Source: an uncultured Eubacteriales bacterium (GTDB lineage: Bacteria > Bacillota > Clostridia > Peptostreptococcales > Anaerovoracaceae). From it: a stretch of 64,000 nt of DNA. Made by a program: the position numbers and the translations under genes. Below are positions 18,053 to 25,909 of the stretch, piece after piece (the stretch's first letter is position 1; each line of letters begins with the position of its first letter). The stretch lies in contig CACZAM010000010.1 in the NCBI GenBank assembly GCA_902779185.1, positions 1 through 64,000 of the forward strand, read 5' to 3'. Below the pieces are notes generated by a model. That model saw only the letters and a list, made by a program, of their open reading frames with translations. It did not search any database and was not told the origin of the DNA.

Positions 18053-20373
18053 TGGGCGGAATGGAAAGCATAAAGAGAGTCCCGTATATCCCGCTTAGAG
18101 GACAGACATTCTTCCCGGGAACAATAGTGGGATTCGATATTGGAAGAGACAAGTCACTTGCCGCCGTTGATCTAGCGATGAACGGCGACAAATATATTGT
18201 CGTGTCATCACAGAGGGATCCGTCGGTGAGCGCGCCGAAAATGGACGACTGCTACATGACGGGCGTGATAATCCGTGTGAGACAGGTGGTAAAGAAGAAT
18301 GAGGATTATGTCCGCATTCTTGTTGTAGTGGAGCAGAGAGTCAGGATCGAAGACATTTATGAAGCCGGAGATCTTCTGATGTGCGACTACACACCTGCTG
18401 AAGATTACGACAACGATACTGAAGATATAAGCATGCAGGCGAATATCAGGGTACTCCGTCAGCTGTACATGAAGTACCTTGAGCTGACAGGGCAGGGTGA
18501 ATCTGCCGGACGGACCCTGATAGATGACATTGATGATCCGTCGCTCCTCTGCAGTCTCATAGCAAACGAGATAGATGTTTCATTTGACATCAAGCAGACG
18601 CTGCTGGAAATCGATTCGGTCAAACTGAGAGTAGGCCATCTGGTCGATATTATCGGTAAGGAAAACAACATTCTTTCGATCGCCAAGAGAATTAATAACC
18701 GCGTGGTCAAGAACATGAACCGCGGTCAGAGGGAGTATTATCTCAGAGAGCAGCTTCAGGTCATAAAGGAGGAGCTCGGCGAAGACGAGGACACCGATGA
18801 CGAGGCCCGTCAGTGGAAGGAAAAGCTCGATGAGCTCAAACTTGATGAAAAGACTGACACAAAGGTGCGCAAGGAGATCGACAAGTTCACCAAGATGAGT
18901 CCTATGAGTCCTGACGCAAACGTGTCGCGTACATACATCGAGACCATTCTTGATCTTCCATGGCATAAGGCTAACAAGATCAATCGCAATATCAACAAGG
19001 CCGAGAAGATACTCAACGAAGATCATTACGGACTTGAGAAGGTAAAAGAGAGGATCCTCGAGTGCCTTGCGGTGCAGCATCTTACAAAGAACAACAAGGG
19101 CCCTATCATCTGTCTGGTAGGTCCGCCGGGAGTCGGAAAGACCTCCATAGCGAAATCCATCGCCAGGGCTACAAACAGGGAGTTTGTAAGAATGTCACTG
19201 GGCGGAGTCAGGGATGAAGCAGAGATAAGAGGACACAGGCGCACATATATCGGCGCTATTCCGGGCAGGGTCATAAACGGCATCAGCGAGAGCGGCACAA
19301 ACAATCCGCTGTTCCTCTTTGATGAGGTGGACAAGATCGGAAGCGATTTCAGGGGAGACCCGGCATCAGCTCTTCTCGAGGTGCTCGATCCTGAGCAGAA
19401 TAATACTTTCACGGATCACTACCTTGAGATACCGTTCGATCTCTCGGATGTCATGTTCATCACTACTGCCAACACCACTTCAACGATACCGGCGCCGCTT
19501 CTGGACAGAATGGAAGTCATTGAGCTTACCAGTTATACTGAAGAGGAGAAGGTACACATCGCGACAGGATATCTTGTACCGAAGAAGATGAAAGAGAACG
19601 GGCTTAAGAAGACCCAGTTCAGCATCACAAGTGCTGCCATCCGCGACATAATCGAGTATTATACCCGTGAGGCAGGCGTCAGAAACCTCGAAAGAGAAAT
19701 CGGAAACGCGTGCCGAAAGGCAGCCCGCAACATCGTCAGCGGCAAGCAGAAGAAAAACAACGTTACGCCGAGAAATTTAAGATCATACCTCGGAAAGAGG
19801 ATATTCATAGATGACATCGGATCGCTCGAGCCTGAAGTCGGAGTAACAACTGGCATGGCATGGACTGCTGTCGGAGGAGTCACTCTTACGATAGAAACAG
19901 TAAAGATGCCCGGAAGCGGAAAGCTTATCCTGACCGGCCAGATGGGCGATGTGATGAGAGAATCCGCAACGACCGCTCTTGGCTACATCAAGTCGATCTC
20001 AGGCAAATACAGGATCGGCAAGGATATTTTCAAGGATTACGACATCCAGATACATATACCGGAAGGAGCTACTCCTAAGGACGGCCCTTCGGCAGGCATA
20101 ACGATGTGCAGCGCGCTGTTCTCGCTCCTTACAGACCGCAAGGCTGATAAGACCATAGCGATGACAGGCGAGATAACTCTCAGAGGCAAGGTGCTCAGAA
20201 TAGGCGGCCTCAAGGAGAAATCCCTTGCCGCGTACAGACAGGGCATACGCAGGATCATCATCCCTAAGGAAAATGAGCCTGATCTCGAAGAGATCCCTGC
20301 ATCGGTCCGCAAAGAGGTCGAATTCATACCGGTATCCGACTTCGAAGAGGTAATACCGTTAGTGATACAATAA
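18052..20373 (+). CDS. lon: Lon protease (copy in clpX-lon-engB cluster)
   Basis: 773 residues. Order: LON substrate domain (about 1-200), helical linker, AAA+ domain with GPPGVGKTS and LFDEVDKI, and the C-terminal protease with the Ser in KDGPSAGITM and catalytic Lys in GGLKEKSLAA. The start overlaps the clpX stop by one base (TAATG), with AAGGAAG upstream; a second in-frame ATG lies 9 bases later. The position between clpX and engB matches lonA of Bacillus. A second Lon is encoded at 37059-39356. Confidence 0.97.
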   Translation: MGGMESIKRVPYIPLRGQTFFPGTIVGFDIGRDKSLAAVDLAMNGDKYIVVSSQRDPSVSAPKMDDCYMTGVIIRVRQVVKKNEDYVRILVVVEQRVRIEDIYEAGDLLMCDYTPAEDYDNDTEDISMQANIRVLRQLYMKYLELTGQGESAGRTLIDDIDDPSLLCSLIANEIDVSFDIKQTLLEIDSVKLRVGHLVDIIGKENNILSIAKRINNRVVKNMNRGQREYYLREQLQVIKEELGEDEDTDDEARQWKEKLDELKLDEKTDTKVRKEIDKFTKMSPMSPDANVSRTYIETILDLPWHKANKINRNINKAEKILNEDHYGLEKVKERILECLAVQHLTKNNKGPIICLVGPPGVGKTSIAKSIARATNREFVRMSLGGVRDEAEIRGHRRTYIGAIPGRVINGISESGTNNPLFLFDEVDKIGSDFRGDPASALLEVLDPEQNNTFTDHYLEIPFDLSDVMFITTANTTSTIPAPLLDRMEVIELTSYTEEEKVHIATGYLVPKKMKENGLKKTQFSITSAAIRDIIEYYTREAGVRNLEREIGNACRKAARNIVSGKQKKNNVTPRNLRSYLGKRIFIDDIGSLEPEVGVTTGMAWTAVGGVTLTIETVKMPGSGKLILTGQMGDVMRESATTALGYIKSISGKYRIGKDIFKDYDIQIHIPEGATPKDGPSAGITMCSALFSLLTDRKADKTIAMTGEITLRGKVLRIGGLKEKSLAAYRQGIRRIIIPKENEPDLEEIPASVRKEVEFIPVSDFEEVIPLVIQ

Positions 20374-20377
20374 GGAC

Positions 20378-20959
20378 ATGAAGATAAACAAAGCCGAACT
20401 CGAAGCCGTCGCTGTAAAGGCGTCTCAATACCCGCCTGAAGACATTCCCGAGATCGCATTCGCGGGGAGATCGAATGTCGGGAAATCATCACTGCTGAAC
20501 CTCATCACAGGCAGAAAGTCACTTGCTCGAGTCTCCGGAAGCCCGGGAAAAACAAGGACCATCAATTTCTACAGATGTGATGATCTGTTCAGGATAGTTG
20601 ATCTGCCCGGATATGGTTTCGCTAAGGTAAGCAGATCTGAGAGTGAGAAGTGGGGAGCCATGATAGAAGGCTACCTCGAAAACAGAAGCAATCTTCTCAA
20701 GGTGGTGCAGCTTGTAGACATAAGACATAAGCCGAGCGCCCAGGACGTGCAGATGTATGATTATCTCAAATACTATGGACTTGACGGCATAGTCGTCGCT
20801 ACAAAGGCTGATAAGGTCGGAAACAACCAGAAGGCGGCATGTATAAAAACGATAAGACAGACGCTCGGGATGGGCAGGGAGGACAAGGTCATACCGGTAT
20901 CGGCACTTAAAAGGACTGGTGACGAAGAACTGCTCGAAGTGATTACTTCTCTGCTTTAG
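20378..20959 (+). CDS. engB: Ribosome biogenesis GTPase EngB/YsxC
   Basis: 193 residues of the TRAFAC GTPase family. G1 is GRSNVGKSSL (30-39), G3 DLPGYGFAKV, G4 TKAD. EngB/YsxC takes part in late 50S subunit assembly. It starts four bases after lon and is followed 17 bases later by hpt, within one operon. Confidence 0.96.
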   Translation: MKINKAELEAVAVKASQYPPEDIPEIAFAGRSNVGKSSLLNLITGRKSLARVSGSPGKTRTINFYRCDDLFRIVDLPGYGFAKVSRSESEKWGAMIEGYLENRSNLLKVVQLVDIRHKPSAQDVQMYDYLKYYGLDGIVVATKADKVGNNQKAACIKTIRQTLGMGREDKVIPVSALKRTGDEELLEVITSLL

Positions 20960-20976
20960 GAGAACAAGGAGGCAAA

Positions 20977-21522
20977 ATGGCAAACCAGAAATTCGGAAAG
21001 ATTCTTTACACTGAGGAACAGATCGCAAAGAGAGCTAAGGAGATAGCTGCTCAGATCGATAAGGACTTTGAGGGCGAGGAAGTAATTCTGCTCTGCACGC
21101 TGAAGGGCTCGATCCTCTGGATCGGAGACATCATGAAGAATCTCACGGTCAAAACCAAGCTCGACTTCATCTCCGCAAGCAGCTACGGCGCTTCCAAGAC
21201 GAGCTCGGGAGTGGTAAAGATCAAGTTCGATCCTGAGATCAACATGTACAACGCCAACATAATCGTTGTGGAAGACATAGTTGATACGGGAAACACGCTG
21301 AAGTATGTGCTCGGAAAGCTTGAAGAGAGAGGACCTAAATGTGTAAAGGTCTGCACGATGCTCAACAAGGAAGCGCGCAGGACCAATGATTTCCATGCTG
21401 ATTACGTAGGCTTCGAGATCGATGATCTCTTCGTGATTGGCTACGGACTGGACTTCGACCAGAAGTACAGGGATCTGCCATATATTTCATATCTTGAAGA
21501 GGACGACGTTGACTCACTGTAA
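20977..21522 (+). CDS. hpt: Hypoxanthine phosphoribosyltransferase
   Basis: 181 residues. The PRPP-binding motif VVEDIVDTGNTL, the LKGSILWIGD loop and the C-terminal VGFEIDDLFVIGYGLDF are typical of Hpt, which salvages hypoxanthine and guanine. The strong AAGGAGG sits six bases before the ATG. It ends inside the region where the next gene could start. Confidence 0.96.
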   Translation: MANQKFGKILYTEEQIAKRAKEIAAQIDKDFEGEEVILLCTLKGSILWIGDIMKNLTVKTKLDFISASSYGASKTSSGVVKIKFDPEINMYNANIIVVEDIVDTGNTLKYVLGKLEERGPKCVKVCTMLNKEARRTNDFHADYVGFEIDDLFVIGYGLDFDQKYRDLPYISYLEEDDVDSL

Positions 21523-21550
21523 GATATCAGAAGAATTCAATAAGGATGAT

Positions 21551-22384
21551 ATGCGGGCTCTCATAGAGTCGGACCTGAAAAAGGATCTTCACATGCACAC
21601 GCGCTATTCCGATGGCGAAATGACACCGCAGGAACTGATCGATATGCGTGTGGCAGAAGGGTATGAACTGCTTGCTATCACTGATCATGACGGTATGGGA
21701 GGCTCTGTGACCGGAGCGCCGTACGCGGAGTCTCTTGGGCTGCAGTTTATATATGGAATTGAATTTGACTCAGAGGACGTACTGGGCAAGGACCTCCATA
21801 TACTTGGGTATGGATTTGACCCTCAGGATGAAGAGCTTATGGACACTCTTATATATGTGCTCGAGGAAAGAAGAGACCGTAACGAAAGATTCAGGGAGTG
21901 TCTCAACAAAAGAGGATATGGAATAAAGCCCGAAGAAGTCTGGGCAGTAAACAACGGCCGCTATGTGGGCAAGCCGACTTTTGCAACAGTTCTTGTGCAG
22001 AAGGGAGTCGTAAAAGATGTAAAGGAAGCATTTGATACGATCTTCAGGGAGCCTGATCTCAAAGCCATAAAGAAGGTCACACTGTCGACCCGGAAGGTCG
22101 TTGAGGTTATACATAAAGCCGGAGGACTCGCTGTTATGGCTCATCCGATGGAGCAGCGACGCAGGAGTGAAAGTTTTGAAGAGTTTAAGCCGCGGATGTA
22201 CCGGATCATGGACAGAATGATTGAGTACGGGATCGATGGCATTGAATGCTTCCATCCATCGGCCAGTCCGGAGCAGTCGGAACTGCTGGTTGCGTACGCA
22301 AAGGAGCACGGACTGATGATCACCCGCGGGACAGATTTCCATTCAAGAGAGAACAGAAACTACGATATCTTCCACAGGCCATAA
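21551..22384 (+). CDS. PHP-domain metal-dependent phosphoesterase
   Basis: 277 residues from the ATG at 21551 (AAGGATG upstream). The PHP motif DLHMHTRYSDGEMTP opens the protein, followed by ITDHDG, VMAHPM, GIECFHPSAS and a final TDFH, which together supply the metal-binding His/Asp set. Relatives act as 3',5'-nucleoside bisphosphate or ribonucleotide phosphatases; which applies here cannot be told. A TTG at 21509, overlapping hpt, is an alternative start with AGAGG before it and would add 14 residues. Confidence 0.85.
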   Translation: MRALIESDLKKDLHMHTRYSDGEMTPQELIDMRVAEGYELLAITDHDGMGGSVTGAPYAESLGLQFIYGIEFDSEDVLGKDLHILGYGFDPQDEELMDTLIYVLEERRDRNERFRECLNKRGYGIKPEEVWAVNNGRYVGKPTFATVLVQKGVVKDVKEAFDTIFREPDLKAIKKVTLSTRKVVEVIHKAGGLAVMAHPMEQRRRSESFEEFKPRMYRIMDRMIEYGIDGIECFHPSASPEQSELLVAYAKEHGLMITRGTDFHSRENRNYDIFHRP

Positions 22385-22395
22385 GGATGAACAGG

Positions 22396-22417
22396 GACGC
22401 CGACAGGCGTCTTTTTT
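22396..22417 (+). terminator. Rho-independent terminator of the tig-hpt-PHP run
   Basis: GACGCC (22396-22401), loop GACA, GGCGTC (22406-22411), then TTTTTT. It closes the long run of co-directional genes that begins upstream of tig. Confidence 0.93.
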
Positions 22418-22552
22418 CATGCAAAAAACACGGGATCCTACAGAAAATGACCTTATTCCGGCATTAAATGACCTCCTCACAGAATCGCCATAAACCGTAC
22501 TGAACATGCGACTAAAATGTTTGCAGATAATTCTGAATAAAGGAGGCGGAAT

Positions 22553-22915
22553 ATGAGAAAGAATGAATACAGCGTACCAAAGGCAGTCTATTATCAGTGC
22601 ATCTGGCTGATTAAGGATATGGACAGACTGAGAAAGCTGGAGGCAGTCAGCAATTATGCCACGAGGAAGGATGAGCTGGTTTTCTTTGTAGATGATGAAG
22701 AGGTTATAAGGGATCCTGACGTGCTTGACAAGGCAAAATGGAATCTGAACTGTATAAGACAGGCGCTGATCAGGATACCTGAAGAATACAGGCAGGGAAC
22801 ACTAGACTGCATAACTTATAATGTGCCGTACAGCGATATGGCTCACGAGAACACATGGCGTAAATGGAGACAGGTATTAATTTGGGAATTGGCAAAAAAC
22901 CTATTTTTGATATGA
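22553..22915 (+). CDS. Small hypothetical protein
   Basis: 120 residues with an excellent ribosome site (AAAGGAGG). I do not recognise a characterised family. It is helical in character, with an aromatic N-terminus (YYQCIWLIKDMDRLRKLE) and a C-terminal basic/aromatic helix pair (HENTWRKWRQVLIWELAKNL) that recalls small phage-type or sigma-like DNA-binding proteins. No signal peptide or membrane segment is evident. It stands alone between a terminator and the NUDIX gene. Confidence 0.7.
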   Translation: MRKNEYSVPKAVYYQCIWLIKDMDRLRKLEAVSNYATRKDELVFFVDDEEVIRDPDVLDKAKWNLNCIRQALIRIPEEYRQGTLDCITYNVPYSDMAHENTWRKWRQVLIWELAKNLFLI

Positions 22916-22967
22916 GCCCGGGGTGCTACAATAAATATAGAATATATGATTATCGTAAAGGTGCATC

Positions 22968-23501
22968 ATGATCTTCGAAGAAAAGACAATAGACAGCAAA
23001 ATAGTGTATGAAGGACCCGTTTTCAATATACGCAAACACAGGGTCAGGACTGTAAACGGCGAGGAAGTAAGGGATATTGTAGAACATATCGGGGGCTCTC
23101 TGCTGGTGGCAATAACCAACAATGGTAAAGTTCTTATGGAACGCCAGTACAGGAAGGCTTTCGAGTGCGCTCTGCTTGAGCTTCCTGCCGGAAGGACCGA
23201 TCCAGGCGAAATTCCTGAGGTGACGGCAGCGAGAGAGCTGCGGGAGGAGACCGGTTATTCCGCCGGATCCATCAGACACATGCTTACCTTTTATCCGACC
23301 TGCGGGTATTCCAATGAAACTCTGCATATTTTCATCTGCAGGGATCTCACGCCCGGGGAAACGGAGTGGGATGACAGCGAGTGCATAGAGCTTCTTGAAT
23401 TCGAACCGGATGAACTTATCGACATGATCATGAGGAACGAGATAAAAGACGCCAAGACGATTATAGGTCTGCTTTTCGCCAGGCAGGCCGGAGAGATATA
23501 G
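22968..23501 (+). CDS. NUDIX hydrolase, ADP-ribose pyrophosphatase type
   Basis: 177 residues. The NUDIX box is complete: Gly75, Glu81, Arg89-Glu90, Glu93-Glu94, Gly96. Together with the upstream EHIGGSLLVAI and downstream TFYPTCGYSNETLHIF segments it fits the ADP-ribose diphosphatase group (YqkG-like). The following Xer-like gene starts 12 bases later; nudF-xerD adjacency is common in Firmicutes. Confidence 0.92.
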   Translation: MIFEEKTIDSKIVYEGPVFNIRKHRVRTVNGEEVRDIVEHIGGSLLVAITNNGKVLMERQYRKAFECALLELPAGRTDPGEIPEVTAARELREETGYSAGSIRHMLTFYPTCGYSNETLHIFICRDLTPGETEWDDSECIELLEFEPDELIDMIMRNEIKDAKTIIGLLFARQAGEI

Positions 23502-23513
23502 GAGGGACAGGAG

Positions 23514-24392
23514 ATGCGCGGATTCATAGAGTACATGAAGAACGAAAAGCGAAAAGCTGCGAACACGCTTATAGCTTATGAAAGGGATCTTACAGCGTTT
23601 GAGAAGTATCTTGCCGGCAGGGGGACAGACAGTCTCGAAAAGTGCACTGACAATGATGCCATTGCTTACGTACTTCAGCTCAGCAATGAAAACAAATCGA
23701 AACCTACAATCAACCGCAAGGTCTCAGCGCTCAGGATGTACTACGAATATCTGATCACAAAGGGCGTGATCAGCGATAATCCTTTTACCAGAATCAAGGC
23801 AATAAAGACTGACAAACGTCAGATAGATTATCTGACGATCGAAGAGGCAGCGAGACTGATGGATCTCCCGGGCGATGATGCCAAGGGACTTCGTGACAAG
23901 GCTCTCCTGGAGTTCATGTATGGTACAGGAGCAAGAGTCACGGAGGTGGTCAGACTGAGATTCAGCGATATCAATCTGAGGATGAATTTTGTTACGCTGA
24001 GGGATGTTAACGACGAAAGCAGGATAGTTCCGCTTGGAAGCTATGCTTCGGCTGCGATGAAGGCATACATAGAAAAGTCTTATGATGTTATAAGGGGCAG
24101 GGAACACGGTGACGATGACTTCATATTCGTGAACTTCAGAGGTGAGCCTCTTACCAGACAGGGAATATGGAAGATACTCAAGGATTACGGTCAGATGATG
24201 GGCGTTGAAACGCGCATGACACCGCAGATACTCCGTGACAGTTTTGCTGTCCACATTCTGCAGAACGGCGGTGATCTCAGAACATTACAGGAGCTTATGG
24301 GATTTGAAGACATGTCTGTCGGAATCGCTTATCTGTCGGTGATCGACATCCGCGTAAGAGAAGTATTCAGAAGCTGCCATCCGCGCGCCTAA
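23514..24392 (+). CDS. XerD-like recombinase lacking catalytic Lys and His
   Basis: 292 residues that align over their length with XerD/RipX: a SAM-like core-binding domain (1-100) and a C-terminal catalytic fold. The active-site arginines are kept, Arg141 (GTGARVTE) and Arg241 (ILRDSF), and so is a candidate nucleophile Tyr273 (VGIAYLSV). Three conserved residues are changed: the Lys of the beta-hairpin (GKGNK in Xer) is absent from RDVNDES, the His of HxLR is Gln238, and the His of LGHxD is Phe264. The fold seems intact while cleavage chemistry should be impaired. It could be a structural paralogue; a canonical XerC/XerD pair would have to be elsewhere. Confidence 0.85.
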   Translation: MRGFIEYMKNEKRKAANTLIAYERDLTAFEKYLAGRGTDSLEKCTDNDAIAYVLQLSNENKSKPTINRKVSALRMYYEYLITKGVISDNPFTRIKAIKTDKRQIDYLTIEEAARLMDLPGDDAKGLRDKALLEFMYGTGARVTEVVRLRFSDINLRMNFVTLRDVNDESRIVPLGSYASAAMKAYIEKSYDVIRGREHGDDDFIFVNFRGEPLTRQGIWKILKDYGQMMGVETRMTPQILRDSFAVHILQNGGDLRTLQELMGFEDMSVGIAYLSVIDIRVREVFRSCHPRA

Positions 24393-24425
24393 ATATGTAA
24401 AACGCGGTATAAATTAAAAAAAGGC

Positions 24426-24561
24426 TTGCAATGCCAGCTTTCTTGTAGTATTCTATTGTGGCTGTCGGCTTACCGGCAGCCAAAGTTATTACGGGCGGTC
24501 CTCTGGAGACGGCAATAGGTCGGTGGCTCCAAGAACGTCTTGAGAGGAAGGAGAGAATAAC
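24426..24561 (+). promoter_or_regulatory. rplS promoter and L19-type leader
   Basis: TTGCAA (24426-24431), 17 bases, TATTCT (24449-24454) is the promoter. The leader has a 9-bp hairpin GGCTGTCGG/CCGGCAGCC (24460-24481, one G-U pair). TCCTCT at 24499-24504 can pair with AGAGGA at 24543-24548, next to the Shine-Dalgarno. This suits autogenous control by ribosomal protein L19, known as a leader class in Firmicutes; membership in that class is not tested here. Confidence 0.55.
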
Positions 24562-24903
24562 GTGAATATTTTAGATCAGATCACAATGGATTACAAAAAG
24601 GATGACATTCCTGAGTTTAAGGTCGGCGACACTCTCAGAGTGCACGTAAAGATCATCGAGGGTCAGAGAGAAAGAATCCAGGTCTTCGAAGGCTATGTAC
24701 TCAAGAGACAGCACGGCGGCGTTAACGAGACATTTACAGTAAGAAAGCTGTCAAACGGAATCGGCGTTGAGAAGACATTCCCGCTGCACTCGCCAAAGAT
24801 CGAGAAGATCGAGGTAGTCAGAAGAGGAAGAGTCAGAAGAGCTAAACTCAACTACATGCGTCAGAGAACCGGTAAAGCAGCCAGAATCAGAAGCGCTGAA
24901 TAG
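24562..24903 (+). CDS. rplS: 50S ribosomal protein L19
   Basis: 113 residues of standard L19 sequence ([35 protein letters not shown]). The start codon is GTG with GGAAGGAG before it. L19 sits at the 30S-50S interface. It precedes rbgA and the rnhB fusion, the usual rplS-rbgA-rnhB order, but a strong hairpin separates it from them. Confidence 0.98.
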   Translation: MNILDQITMDYKKDDIPEFKVGDTLRVHVKIIEGQRERIQVFEGYVLKRQHGGVNETFTVRKLSNGIGVEKTFPLHSPKIEKIEVVRRGRVRRAKLNYMRQRTGKAARIRSAE

Positions 24904-24911
24904 TGATCACC

Positions 24912-24952
24912 ATGCATACCTGAGACCTTGTCAAGGGTATGCATTTTACTTT
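24912..24952 (+). terminator. Terminator after rplS
   Basis: ATGCATACC (24912-24920) pairs with GGTATGCAT (24936-24944), followed by TTTACTTTT. The loop itself holds CTTGTCAAG, a small nested hairpin. Confidence 0.85.
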
Positions 24953-25002
24953 TATGTAATGTGCAGCTGAGAAAGTGCTCGGCTGCAAATTATCAGAAAA
25001 CT

Positions 25003-25848
25003 ATGATTGACAATATTAACTGGTATCCCGGCCATATGAAAAAAACACGGGAGCTTATACAGGACAATCTGAAAGCTGTGGACATCGTGATAGAGATAGT
25101 CGACAGCCGTATTCCTGTGTCCAGCCGGAATCCCATCATAGATGAGCTTATATCGGGCAAGCCCCGCATCATAGTGCTGGGAAAGGCAGATCTTGCGGAC
25201 TCATCAGAGACCGAAGCATGGGCTGAGAAGTTCTCGGGCGGCAAGGGAGTGCGCCGCGTCATGGCGCTCAATCTCCAGTCGGGAGAGAATATAAAGAAAC
25301 TGCTGAAAGCCCTTGAGGCAGAACAGAAGAGAAGAAACGAAGAAAGGTCCGTGAAGAGACCGCTCCGTATCATGATAGTCGGAGTCCCAAATGTAGGAAA
25401 GTCATCGCTTATCAACCGCCTTACAGGAAAAAGATCCGCCCAGACTGGCGACAAGCCGGGTGTAACGAAGGGCAAGCAGTGGCTGACTCTGTCGAACGGG
25501 ATGCAGCTCCTGGATACTCCGGGAATACTATGGCCTAAGTTTGAAGATCCGAATGTGGGACTCAATCTTGCTTTCTGTGGGAGCATAAAGGACGACATCC
25601 TCGGCGTGCAGGATCTCGGTTTTGAACTTATCAGGGTGCTGGGAGAGAATTATCCGGATCTCCTTATGGAGAGATATAAGCTCGATGAGATCTCGGAAGA
25701 GACGATAGAGAACATGGATAATATCGCGAGAAAGCGCGGATTCATAATGTCGGGCGGAAGGATAGACTACGAGAGGACCGGACGCACCGTGCTAGATGAA
25801 TTCAGGGGCGGTAAGATAGGAAGGATCACTATTGAAAAAGTAAAGTAA
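25003..25848 (+). CDS. rbgA: Ribosome biogenesis GTPase RbgA/YlqF
   Basis: 281 residues from ATG 25003; the N-terminus INWYPGHMKK is the family start. The G motifs are circularly permuted as in all YlqF proteins: G4 GKAD first, then G1 GVPNVGKSSL, and G3 DTPG. It promotes 50S maturation. No good Shine-Dalgarno precedes the start; upstream in-frame starts do not match family sequence. The last codons overlap the first of three palindromes before rnhB. Confidence 0.95.
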   Translation: MIDNINWYPGHMKKTRELIQDNLKAVDIVIEIVDSRIPVSSRNPIIDELISGKPRIIVLGKADLADSSETEAWAEKFSGGKGVRRVMALNLQSGENIKKLLKALEAEQKRRNEERSVKRPLRIMIVGVPNVGKSSLINRLTGKRSAQTGDKPGVTKGKQWLTLSNGMQLLDTPGILWPKFEDPNVGLNLAFCGSIKDDILGVQDLGFELIRVLGENYPDLLMERYKLDEISEETIENMDNIARKRGFIMSGGRIDYERTGRTVLDEFRGGKIGRITIEKVK

Positions 25849-25899
25849 ACTTTACGGTAAAGAATACTTTACATTACACCGATGTAAAGAGCGCTTTAC
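25840..25899 (+). repeat. Three tandem GTAAAG-N4-CTTTAC palindromes
   Basis: Perfect copies lie at 25840-25855 (N4 = TAAA), 25857-25872 (AATA) and 25884-25899 (AGCG, extended to ATGTAAAG/CTTTACAT). They run from the last codons of rbgA to ten bases before the rnhB start, filling the intergenic region. They look like a three-site operator. The third resembles the flexible CcpA site type TGTAAA-core-TTTACA described for clostridia, recalled and not checked. A further perfect copy is at 49645-49660 and a near copy at 59781-59796. Confidence 0.85.
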
Positions 25900-25909
25900 A
25901 TAATCAGAT

